Shown piece after piece: positions 32,504 through 40,665 of a DNA stretch of 64,000 bases (position 1 is the first letter of the stretch; each line of letters opens with the position of its first letter). Below the pieces are notes generated by a model. It did no database searches and was not told where the DNA came from. It saw only the letters and a list, made by a program, of their open reading frames with translations. Source of the DNA: CAVOJV01 sp963696325. Its GTDB lineage: Bacteria > Pseudomonadota > Gammaproteobacteria > Competibacterales > Competibacteraceae. The DNA lies in the NCBI GenBank assembly GCA_963696325.1, contig CAVOJV010000052.1:5987-69986 (forward strand), given 5' to 3'. The translations under genes and the position numbers were made by a program.

Positions 32504-33916
32504 CTATCCATGGCCATTTTCCAGCACTACCCGTTCCTGCTTTTTATTGTATTCCTGGCGCTGGATCAGTTCGTGATGCAGGTCCACCTTTTCTCCCGCC
32601 TGGACCGTCGTGCTGAATTCCACGGTCTGATAGTCATACAGCGACGGGTTGATCTGGCTGCGGAAGGTCACGTCCCCCGGGTAGGTTCTGCGTATCTGCA
32701 CGTCGATGGGCTTGCCGCTGTAGTTGCGGATGCGCTGGGTGAAGAGTTGATGCTCGTCCCAGCCGGCTACTTGGCTGTCGATGTCAATCTGCACCGTATT
32801 GTCCCCAACCTTGCGGTAGAGATTGCCCCTGCTGAGACGCAGCCACAGGTTATCCCGAAAAGTCTTGAGCTTCACCAACTCGAAAACAACCTCCGGATCG
32901 GTACCCAGGTTCAATTCGAGCTTGTCACCGATGGGGACATATTTGATGGGTTGAGTGGCCAGATAGCTGAGACCGTCACGCCCATTGTCGCGAAAGACCC
33001 GCACCGTGCCATCCGGTAAAGGCGTGGTGCCGAGGCCGGCGCCGGTGTCGTTGGTGAGCAGGTAGAGGCGCACCAGACGGTCGCCGTATTCCCTGACCCG
33101 GTAGCGGTACTGGATCCTGACCGGGACATGGTCGGCGGCGAAGCTGCGCAGGCGCTTGGACCAGCCGTCGGGCACGGTTTCCGTGCCTTCGATGCTGTAG
33201 ATGAAATACTCGCTCAGGCCTTCCTTGTAGATCTCCTTGGGATGCGCGGCCTCGGCCAGCGCCGCGGGGGGCGCCGCCGCGTCGCGGCTCAGCATGCTCT
33301 TGGCGGCCTGCTGCCGGAGCGTGCGGAACTCACCCTTCTGGAGTTCATCCACTCGACCGACAGGCAGTTGGGCGAGTTGGGCGATTTTTTCGACCAGATT
33401 GATGGTGCCCACTACCAGCCGGACCTGAGCATTTTCATAGGCCTCCCCCGAACGGTTATCCACCCGCACGAAGCCTTCCAGGCGCAGCGTTTTTTCATCC
33501 CGGTCGGCACTGGCCACATAATCCGCCGACCAACTGATGCCGGAGGTGAAATAGCTGATCTCGATGGTGGCCTCGCGGTCCCTGTCGCTGTGCACGTTCC
33601 AATACAGCATTTGCGGCTTGTCGTGGGGAAAGGTGGTGTCCAACACCTCCAAACCGTCGCTGGAGGCGCGGAACGCAAGTTCTACCGACGTCGGGTCGAT
33701 GAGGGTGTTGGCCCAGGAAAACTGCAAGGGATTAACGCCCCGCTTGAAGGTCACCACGCGGGTCTCGCGCACCAGGGTGAGGTCCTCGGAGTTGTAGATG
33801 GTGAGCTGCACGGTTTGCCGGGCCGGTACCGTAGCGAGATCCACATTGCGGGCGTGGACGGGATTGGCAAGTACCAGCATGGCGAGGATAAGGCTGGCGA
33901 TAATTTTTGCGTCCAT
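32504..33916 (-). CDS. DUF4139 secreted protein (second paralogue)
   Basis: 470 residues from ATG 33916. A signal peptide (IIASLILAMLVLANPVHA) precedes the motif LTIYNSEDLTLVRETR. RGVNPLQFSWANTLIDPTSV and ISYFTSGISWSADYVA are seen, then the DUF4139 body ending in a predicted C-terminal coil (QEYNKKQERVVLENGHG). DUF4139 proteins are secreted beta-rich proteins of unknown function. It overlaps the upstream paralogue by a few bases, so both are co-translated. GISWSADY is the most conserved family motif. Confidence 0.85.
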   Translation of the reverse strand: MDAKIIASLILAMLVLANPVHARNVDLATVPARQTVQLTIYNSEDLTLVRETRVVTFKRGVNPLQFSWANTLIDPTSVELAFRASSDGLEVLDTTFPHDKPQMLYWNVHSDRDREATIEISYFTSGISWSADYVASADRDEKTLRLEGFVRVDNRSGEAYENAQVRLVVGTINLVEKIAQLAQLPVGRVDELQKGEFRTLRQQAAKSMLSRDAAAPPAALAEAAHPKEIYKEGLSEYFIYSIEGTETVPDGWSKRLRSFAADHVPVRIQYRYRVREYGDRLVRLYLLTNDTGAGLGTTPLPDGTVRVFRDNGRDGLSYLATQPIKYVPIGDKLELNLGTDPEVVFELVKLKTFRDNLWLRLSRGNLYRKVGDNTVQIDIDSQVAGWDEHQLFTQRIRNYSGKPIDVQIRRTYPGDVTFRSQINPSLYDYQTVEFSTTVQAGEKVDLHHELIQRQEYNKKQERVVLENGHG

Positions 33917-33921
33917 GATTA

Positions 33922-35115
33922 TCACCACTCGTTGCTGATGGAGAGATGCAGGGTGTGAACCTGCATGCGGGCCTTGCCGGAGGCCTCCCGAGCCGGCAGC
34001 TCCACGTGGAAGCTAAGCCTGTCAAAATCACTCTTGTCCGGGTCCGGGCCTGTTAGCGTGGTGCCGGTCAGCAATGCCCATTGCGGATCGCGGGAGCCAG
34101 GCAGGCCGAGTTCAGCGCGCAGGCGCCCGACGCTCTCCACCAGATTCAGGGTGGCGAGGGTATCCTTGAAATTCTCGATCATGTACTTGATGGTCACGTC
34201 ATACTGATAGAGGGTGCCGGCGATGCGGGTGCGCTCGTTGCGGTCGATGGTGCGCTTGACCGTGATATCGCGGGCGAGCCCCAGATACAGGGACAGTTCA
34301 TCATCGGGGGGCGTGAACTTGCCCCAATCCTCGCCGATGAAAGCGGTCTCGCCCTTGCCGTCATCCTGGAAAATGCGGGCTTTGCCGAAGGGCAGGGATG
34401 CCTGTCCCAGACCGCTGGCGACGTCGTTCCTGAGGACGTAATGCATGGGCACGTTGAGCTTGTCCTGGGCCCGGTCCAGGTAACCGAACTCGCCGGGGTT
34501 GGCGGTATACGTCTTCTTGATCGGCACGCTCTGGAATTTCCCCATCAGCACCTCCTTGGTCTCGTTGAGGCCGATGGGCTTGACGAAGCGCTCACCAAAG
34601 CCGGCCCAGAGGTTGGTCTCGTCGTAGGCTTCGTTGGCATCGTTCCTGATGCGCAGGTATTGGGAGAGCGCCAGGGTCTGCTCCGCGTGATCGGCCACGG
34701 CCCGGTAGTGAAACTGTTTGTCCAGGCCGCCCAACACATAGCTGATGCGGACTCGGGCAGCGCCGGAATCGCTGGCTGCCACCGACCAGATCAGGGTGTT
34801 CTCATTGGGCGGATAGCTGACGGCAAGCACCTTGGCGTCCAGGGCTTTGCCTGCCATCGGCGCAAGCACCCGGAACACCAGGGTTTCAGATTCGATGCGG
34901 GTATTGGCCCAGGAAAAGTCCACTTGGTTGACGCCCTTGACCAGCGGGACGATGCGCTCTTCCTCCACCAACGTAATCTCGGGGTGATCCAGTTGGATCT
35001 CCACACGTTCCCGCACCGGCAGCGTGATAAGCTTGATGCGGGCCAGCGCATCCAGGGGCGCGGCGCCTAGCAGTAGCGCGGTGCCCGCCAGTTGGATAAG
35101 CAATTGTCGAATCAT
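33922..35115 (-). CDS. DUF4139-like secreted protein (first paralogue)
   Basis: 397 residues. It has a signal peptide (LLIQLAGTALLLGAAPLDALA) and follows the same plan as its neighbour: ITLVEEERIVPLVKGVNQVD, FSWANTRIESETLV, LIWSVAASDSGAARVRISYV. The GISWSADY motif is replaced by GGLDKQFHYRAV, so it is a divergent member. The C-terminal half lacks the strong DUF4139 coil. The two genes form an operon, and tandem paralogues suggest a heteromeric periplasmic or surface complex (inference). Confidence 0.75.
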   Translation of the reverse strand: MIRQLLIQLAGTALLLGAAPLDALARIKLITLPVRERVEIQLDHPEITLVEEERIVPLVKGVNQVDFSWANTRIESETLVFRVLAPMAGKALDAKVLAVSYPPNENTLIWSVAASDSGAARVRISYVLGGLDKQFHYRAVADHAEQTLALSQYLRIRNDANEAYDETNLWAGFGERFVKPIGLNETKEVLMGKFQSVPIKKTYTANPGEFGYLDRAQDKLNVPMHYVLRNDVASGLGQASLPFGKARIFQDDGKGETAFIGEDWGKFTPPDDELSLYLGLARDITVKRTIDRNERTRIAGTLYQYDVTIKYMIENFKDTLATLNLVESVGRLRAELGLPGSRDPQWALLTGTTLTGPDPDKSDFDRLSFHVELPAREASGKARMQVHTLHLSISNEW

Positions 35116-35178
35116 GGGTTCATCCTTTCCTTGACGGTGTTGCAGTCGCGCGCTTCATGGCGGACCGGGCGATGTGAC

Positions 35179-36120
35179 TCATCCCAGTTCCAAAACGTCC
35201 CCGTTACCCAGAAACAGGTCGCTCTTGGAACCCTGCCGGGCGCTACCCCGTGCCACGGGGAATCCCGCCTCCAGCATCTTCTGGACGGCTTTTATCCCGG
35301 TGCAATGGTTACACCCCCAATGATCGATGTGGTAATCGCCCAGCGCCTGGATCAGTTTCTCCCGATCCTCGCTCCATTCCTCGAAGGGGGAAATGTGGAG
35401 CCCGCCATAGACGGCATGGATGGCATCGCCGCCCTTGAAAGTCCGGCGGGCGTATTCCAGCAAGTTGATGACCCCCGTGTGTCCGCAACCGGTCAGCATG
35501 GCGATGCCCTTGTCGTGGATATTGGCATACAGGACATTTTCGCCCTGCACCTGTAACAGGGTATCCATCTTGAAATTGACGAGCGCGAAGCCGGGAAAGA
35601 GCAAAACCGGCTGATCCGGTTGTACGGTGATCAAGCTTCCCGTGTGTCCCCGTTGTTTGATGAAGTCGAGACCCTGCTGGTGAAACCCGTGAGGGATGTA
35701 GATCGGGATGTCGGGACAGTGCTTGAGGGTCGAGCCGATACCCCAAAAATGGTCGAAGTGTTCATGGCTGATGACCAGGCACTCGATGTCGCCATGGTGT
35801 AACAGTTTGTCGATGCCTTCTTCGGCGAAGCGCCTGTCCATCCACTCGGGACCCCAGCCGGTGTCGAACAGGATCTTGTGAACAGTACCGTTCAAGTCCT
35901 CCGCCTCGATCAGGGCCGAGGAACCGGCTGAATTGGTCGGGTGCAAGTTGCCGAGCGGCGGCCAGTTGATGTCATACTGACTCGCGCTCATGCCGCCAGC
36001 GGCTTTGATATCGCCCAACAGGGTGTCATTGTCGAACCATCCCGTTTCGGAAATGCACAATATCTTTAGCCGCCTGATTGCGCCTATATCAAGTTCTTGT
36101 TTGGCTGTTTCGTTGGCCAT
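35179..36120 (-). CDS. Metallo-beta-lactamase-fold hydrolase (DHPPS-like)
   Basis: 313 residues from ATG 36120, which follows AAGGAGAATCGC. The metal motif is SHEHFDHFWG. LFDTGWGPEWMDRRF precedes it, and LTGCGHTGVINLLEYARRTF and YGGLHISPFEE follow. This layout is that of the MBL subgroup related to methanopterin-pathway ribofuranosyl-aminobenzene phosphate synthase-like proteins. The substrate cannot be assigned. It is transcribed towards the DUF4139 genes, divergent from srfB. Confidence 0.85.
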   Translation of the reverse strand: MANETAKQELDIGAIRRLKILCISETGWFDNDTLLGDIKAAGGMSASQYDINWPPLGNLHPTNSAGSSALIEAEDLNGTVHKILFDTGWGPEWMDRRFAEEGIDKLLHHGDIECLVISHEHFDHFWGIGSTLKHCPDIPIYIPHGFHQQGLDFIKQRGHTGSLITVQPDQPVLLFPGFALVNFKMDTLLQVQGENVLYANIHDKGIAMLTGCGHTGVINLLEYARRTFKGGDAIHAVYGGLHISPFEEWSEDREKLIQALGDYHIDHWGCNHCTGIKAVQKMLEAGFPVARGSARQGSKSDLFLGNGDVLELG

Positions 36121-36411
36121 GATGCGATTCTCCTTAAGATGTGTCGCCCTCAAACGGAGCGAGTGTTCAGTCTCGAGCTTTCCTAAAATAATAGTCTACG
36201 CGTATTGCTCGTTACGTTTTGCAGGTTCAGGAAATGTTGGGCTTCGCAAGCTTAGCCAAACCTACCGGCCTTACCCAGTGCGGGGGTGAATGAGGAAAGA
36301 TACAGGTCGTGATGAGCCGCCAACCTCTCCCCCTTGCACCCAATCCCAATTCCCGGCAATGTACCCAGCACGCTTAAGGGCGTGTGAAGGAATCTCGTTC
36401 GAGGGGTAGCT
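36121..36411. other. Divergent intergenic region, MBL hydrolase and srfB
   Basis: I see no strong palindrome, terminator or promoter consensus. An AT-rich patch (CCTAAAATAATAGTC, about 36182-36196) could belong to the hydrolase promoter. A GAGGGG ribosome site precedes srfB. Confidence 0.35.
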
Positions 36412-39300
36412 ATGCTGGCGAAACTTAAGAAATTTGGGCCGGTCATCAGTCTGGTGCCGCAGACCGGCATCCAGTTCGTGGATTTTGGTTTGGATATCAA
36501 CGCGGTCCGAGTGTCCCGCGCGTTCCTGAACGAGCCGGGGGCCGGGCTGGTTTGCCTCTATCAGGATGGCGAGAGCGGTCAACTGCTGGATGCCGCCGGC
36601 CAGGTTCCCGTCAAGCAGGAACTGATCTATTCCCTCGACGGCGCGCGCGCCGCCACCACGTTTGCCGGTGGCTGGTTACCGCTGCCGTTTCTGAGAATCC
36701 GGGAAACCGGCCCGGACGGCAGTTGGCTGTTCCATAAGGGACCCCTCAACTGGGCACGGGCACGGCTGGTGGAACTGGATGAGCCGGATGCGGACGGCAA
36801 CACCCACCGCCTCACCCTGGCCTTCGATACCAATCTCATGGTGGTGCGCGAGGGACGCCCTTATCTGGCGCCCAGCCCGCTGGACATGCAGGCGGGCGAG
36901 GAATTCGCCCTGGCCGATGGTGAGTCCGACGCCCGCTGGTTCGTGAGCCAGGAGTGGATGGGGGAGTGGCTCCTGCAGACCTATTTTGCCTTCGAAACCC
37001 GGCGGCGGGCGCCGCGCCGGGTCGATGAGGCGGAACTGCGCAAGGGCTTCGAGCATCTCGCCCGGTACTTTACCTTTCTCAGCCTGCTGGCAAAAGCCGA
37101 ACTGTTCCCGCGCATCCGCTTCGCATTCGTCGATACGGCGGCCATTCACAACAAGCCCATCGACGTGGACATGGTGCTGGATATCGGCAACTCCCGCAGT
37201 TGCGGCATGCTGATGGAGACCAGCGGCGACGATCCGGTGGACCTGAATGACAGCTATCGGCTGGAACTGCGCGATCTGACCCGTCCCGAGCTGGTCTACG
37301 ACGAACCCTTTCCCAGCCGGATCGAGTTTGCCCGCAGCGCGTTTGGGGATGAGAAACTGTCGCGCCGTAGCGGCCGCAACAGCGCCTTCCTCTGGCCCAC
37401 GGTCGCGCGGGTGGGTTTCGAGGCCCTGTCCCTGTCCTACCTGAGTCACGGTACCGAGGGCAGCACCGGCCTGTCCAGCCCCAAGCGCTACCTGTGGGAT
37501 ACCGCGCCGCGTTATCACGAGTGGCGCTTCAACGCCGGCCTGGACGGCATTGCCGGGCGCAGCGGGCCGGTAACCGCTGGTCCCTTCGTCCGCTATCTGC
37601 GGGAAGACGGCGAGGAACTGGGCCAGGGCGATGTGCCCGCGGTTACCGCCCTGTTCTCGCGCGGTTCGTTGATGAGCTTTGTGGTGAGCGAGATCCTCTT
37701 GCAGGCGTTTGTTCTCATCAACTCACCCGCCAAGCGTTACGAGCGCGCCTATTCCGATGCGCCCCGCCAGCTCCGGCGCGTCATCCTTACCATGCCCACG
37801 GCCATGCCCCTGGCCGAGCGGCGGCTGTTCGAGAAGCGGGTCAAGGTGGCCATCAGGCTGACCTGGCGCGCCCTGGGCCTGGACGAGACCCAGGCGCCGG
37901 AGGCGTTGCTGCAATGGGACGAGGCTACCGGCACCCAGATCATTTTTCTGTACAACGAGATCAAGGACAATTTCCAGGGCGACGCCTCTCTGTTCTTCAA
38001 AGTATTCGGCCGCCAGCGGGACAACTACGGCGAGGTTCCTTCGCTGCGCATCGCCAGCATCGACATCGGTGGCGGCACCACCGATTTGATTATCACGACC
38101 TATGAGCTGGAAGGTGGCACGGCGGTAAAGCCCACCCAGGAATTCCGCGAGGGTTTCAACTTGGCCGGCGATGACATCCTCTGCAATCTCATTGAGCGGA
38201 ATGTCTTTCCCAGTCTGCTGGAGGCTGTCCGCAAGGCCGGTGCGGCCAATCCGGAAGAGCTGCTGGCCCGCCTGCTGGGTGGCAACCGCGGCGATCAGCC
38301 GGAGAGCGAGCGCACCCTGCGCAAGCAGTTCGCCAATCAGGTGGCCTTGCCGCTGGCTTTGCGAATGATGCACCGTTACGAAGCCGCCGATCCTACCGCC
38401 GGCAACGAAGCCATTGCCCTGCGCTTCGCCGACGTATTCGATCCGCGTAGGTGGCCGCATGAAAAGGTAATCGCCTATCTGGAAGAGGCCGTCCGCGCCG
38501 CGGGTGGGCGCGATTTCCGGCTGGACAAGGTCAGCTTCGAGACCAACACGCTGGCCGTCGATACCACCGTGCGCCGCACCATCGGCCAGGTGCTGAGCGA
38601 TTTGTGCGAGGTCATCTATCTGTATGACTGCGACTACCTGCTGGTATCGGGGCGGCCCTGTCGGCTGCCGGCGGTGCGCGCCGCGATCATGGCCAAGCTG
38701 CCGGTTTTGGCCGATCGCATCGTCACCATGCACAATTACAAGGTGGGCAACTGGTATCCATTCCGGGCCGTGAGCGGGCGGCTGACCGATCCGAAAACCA
38801 CGGCGGCGGTCGGGGCCATGGTGTGCGCGCTGTCGGAAGGACAACTCTACAAATTCCATCTGCGCAGCCGGGATCTCGGCATGAAATCTACTGCCCGCTT
38901 CGTGGGGCAGATGGAGCAAACCGGACGGATCAAGCAGGAAAATGTCCTGTTTGCCAACCTGGAACTGGAAGACCGCAAGACTCGGCTGCCGGAAGCCACG
39001 TTCGACTTCTATGCGCCGATCTTCATCGGCTTTCGCCAACTCGGCGTGGAGCGCTGGCCGGCCACGCCGCTGTACCGGGTGAACTTCGCCCATCCCCAGG
39101 ATGCCCGGAACAAGGCGCTGCCGCTGAAGGTGACTCTGGAACGGGCTACCGACGAGGACGAGCAGGATTTCCGGATCACCGATGTCACCGACGCTCAGGG
39201 CAACCCGCTGCCCAGAAGCACGGCCCTGCTCAAGTTGCAGACGCTGAAGGACGATGAAGGCTACTGGCTGGATACGGGGATTTTTTCCATACCGCAATAG
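36412..39300 (+). CDS. srfB: SrfB-family protein, actin/HSP70-fold ATPase
   Basis: 962 residues, normal SrfB length. The ASKHA-fold signatures can be read. Phosphate 1 is VLDIGNSRSCGML (around 255-268), phosphate 2 is IASIDIGGGTTDLIITTY (around 547-564), and an adenosine motif is LLVSGRPCRLPAVRA (around 742-756). SrfB was named as a Salmonella SsrB-regulated factor, and its role is unsolved. It normally sits directly beside srfC; here 1.3 kb with two antisense remnants separates them. GAGGGG 7 bp before ATG 36412 fixes the start. No srfA is seen. Confidence 0.9.
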   Translation: MLAKLKKFGPVISLVPQTGIQFVDFGLDINAVRVSRAFLNEPGAGLVCLYQDGESGQLLDAAGQVPVKQELIYSLDGARAATTFAGGWLPLPFLRIRETGPDGSWLFHKGPLNWARARLVELDEPDADGNTHRLTLAFDTNLMVVREGRPYLAPSPLDMQAGEEFALADGESDARWFVSQEWMGEWLLQTYFAFETRRRAPRRVDEAELRKGFEHLARYFTFLSLLAKAELFPRIRFAFVDTAAIHNKPIDVDMVLDIGNSRSCGMLMETSGDDPVDLNDSYRLELRDLTRPELVYDEPFPSRIEFARSAFGDEKLSRRSGRNSAFLWPTVARVGFEALSLSYLSHGTEGSTGLSSPKRYLWDTAPRYHEWRFNAGLDGIAGRSGPVTAGPFVRYLREDGEELGQGDVPAVTALFSRGSLMSFVVSEILLQAFVLINSPAKRYERAYSDAPRQLRRVILTMPTAMPLAERRLFEKRVKVAIRLTWRALGLDETQAPEALLQWDEATGTQIIFLYNEIKDNFQGDASLFFKVFGRQRDNYGEVPSLRIASIDIGGGTTDLIITTYELEGGTAVKPTQEFREGFNLAGDDILCNLIERNVFPSLLEAVRKAGAANPEELLARLLGGNRGDQPESERTLRKQFANQVALPLALRMMHRYEAADPTAGNEAIALRFADVFDPRRWPHEKVIAYLEEAVRAAGGRDFRLDKVSFETNTLAVDTTVRRTIGQVLSDLCEVIYLYDCDYLLVSGRPCRLPAVRAAIMAKLPVLADRIVTMHNYKVGNWYPFRAVSGRLTDPKTTAAVGAMVCALSEGQLYKFHLRSRDLGMKSTARFVGQMEQTGRIKQENVLFANLELEDRKTRLPEATFDFYAPIFIGFRQLGVERWPATPLYRVNFAHPQDARNKALPLKVTLERATDEDEQDFRITDVTDAQGNPLPRSTALLKLQTLKDDEGYWLDTGIFSIPQ

Positions 39301-39342
39301 GACGCGTTATGGGGCGGAACCCGTCCAGACGGCGTATCTCCT

Positions 39343-39917
39343 TTAGCCGTCCATCCGCACTTTTGCATACGCTTCGGCCAGCACAAGATCGCAGCTTATG
39401 GATGGCAAGTGCAGGGAGCTATTGATGTCGCTGGTTTCCGTCAACAGCCAGGCGCCATCGGGCCGGCGAACATAATGCATCACGTGATACCGCTGTTGGG
39501 CGACCAATACGTATTCCCGCAAGGATTCAAGTGCGCGGTAATGCTCGAATTTCCCCGCGCAGTCATAGTCTTCGGTGGTTTTGGACAAGACGTCGACGAG
39601 CAGCGTGGGGTTCAAGAGGGTATCGACTTCGGCGTCCTCGAAGCTCGGTCCACCACAGACGACAACAACATCCGGGTAGGTATAGAGTCCGGTCGCGTTA
39701 CCTTGACCCGCAGATCGCTGATGTAGACCTCGCAGGGGCGTTGTTTCAACTGCGCCCGCAGTTCCGCCCCAATATTCAGGCAGATCAGATTGTGCCTGCG
39801 GCTGGCGCCCGTCATCGCGAAAATCTCACCGTCAAGATATTCGCTTTTGTGTTCAGCCTGGCGTTCCAGGGCCAGATATTCGGCGGGAGTGGCACGGGAT
39901 GAGGCTGGAGTGGGCAT
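39343..39917 (-). pseudogene. Uma2-family (DUF820) nuclease-like gene, frameshifted
   Basis: From ATG 39917, after GGAGGAAGCC, the frame reads ATPAEYLALERQAEHKSEYL, DGEIFAMTGASRRHN, VYISDLRVKVT. A one-base loss near 39700 ends it. The next frame carries YTYPDVVVVCGGPSFEDAEV, LLNPTLLVDVLSKTTEDYD and GKFEHYRALESLREYVLV. The PD...(D/E)xK-like residues of the Uma2 fold are present, so only the frame is damaged. Uma2 genes are common in cyanobacteria and filamentous sulfur bacteria and usually orphan. Confidence 0.8.
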
Positions 39918-39943
39918 GGCTTCCTCCGGGTGGCTGGTTCTAG

Positions 39944-40349
39944 TCATTTTCCGGCACCGGCAAATTGGGACAGGTGGCCGATAGGGTTGGTCCACCAGAT
40001 ATTGCGCCATTCGGCGTGAGTCAGGTTGCGCGGCAGTCGCTTGCACGCTTCGGCGATCAGATCTTCCGTCCGCCAGAGCCACAGCCACGCGGTCTTGTCC
40101 TCGCTGGCGGTGGCTAGGCGCCGGCCATCGGGGCTGAAGGCCACGGCCTCCACCCCGCCATCGTGGGTCAGGCGGGCGAGTTCCCGGTCGCAGGCGGGCG
40201 ATCACCTCGTTGAAACTGGCCTGCGCATTTTCCGGGATGCTTTCGCCCGACCGACTGATCCGTTGCGGACCTTCCCCCGCCAGGGTTTCCACTTCGATGT
40301 ATATCGGGCTACCGTCCGCAAGCTGAAATTCAATCGGGTGTTTTGTCAT
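39944..40349 (-). pseudogene. Chimeric remnant: trypsin-co-occurring-domain-like start joined to WD40 end
   Basis: From ATG 40349: MTKHPIEFQLADGSPIYIEV, GPQRISRSGESIPENAQASF, NEVIARL. This resembles the small Trypco/CU044_2847-type domain that accompanies trypsin or NACHT genes. Around 40190 the frame changes to DRELARLTHDGGVEAVAFSP, DGRRLATASEDKTAWLW and TEDLIAEACKRLPRNLTHAE, a WD40 blade and the tail typical of WD40-ATPase proteins. Two ends of a larger conflict-type gene or operon appear joined by a deletion. Confidence 0.4.
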
Positions 40350-40533
40350 GATTATCTCTTTTCCAAATTTCCAATGGTTTTTCATGTCCTGTCGCGCACC
40401 ACCGCCGATGAAACGCGGTGAGATTTTCAAAGCAGCGTTCACGAAACCATAGCTGTGTCTCAAAGACTATGTTCATACTATAGTGGACTAACTAAGAGAG
40501 TTTATGCTTCTGTTGATCAGGAGGGGAGTAGCT

Positions 40534-40665
40534 ATGCACCGTTCGGTTTACAGTGCTGACGGTGGCTGGCTAATAACAGTAACGGCAGTCTTCTGCCGTG
40601 GTTCTATCGGCGATCTATGGATGAAAGGAAATACGGTGGTATGTCCGCGACTGACGAAAAACTGA
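40534..40665 (+). CDS. Possible 43-residue leader peptide overlapping srfC
   Basis: ATG 40534 is preceded by a very strong AGGAGGGG. The frame encodes MHRSVYSADGGWLITVTAVF and more, and ends at a TGA at 40663-40665, 25 bp inside srfC. A perfect hairpin (ACGGCAG/CTGCCGT, 40582-40599) lies within it. The ribosome site of srfC itself is weak, so coupling is plausible. No homologue is recognised; it could be chance. Confidence 0.3.
   Translation: MHRSVYSADGGWLITVTAVFCRGSIGDLWMKGNTVVCPRLTKN

Noticed and set aside
37723..39297. A 524-codon open frame on the minus strand
   Set aside because: It is antisense to srfB, rich in Gln, His and Arg, and has no family features.
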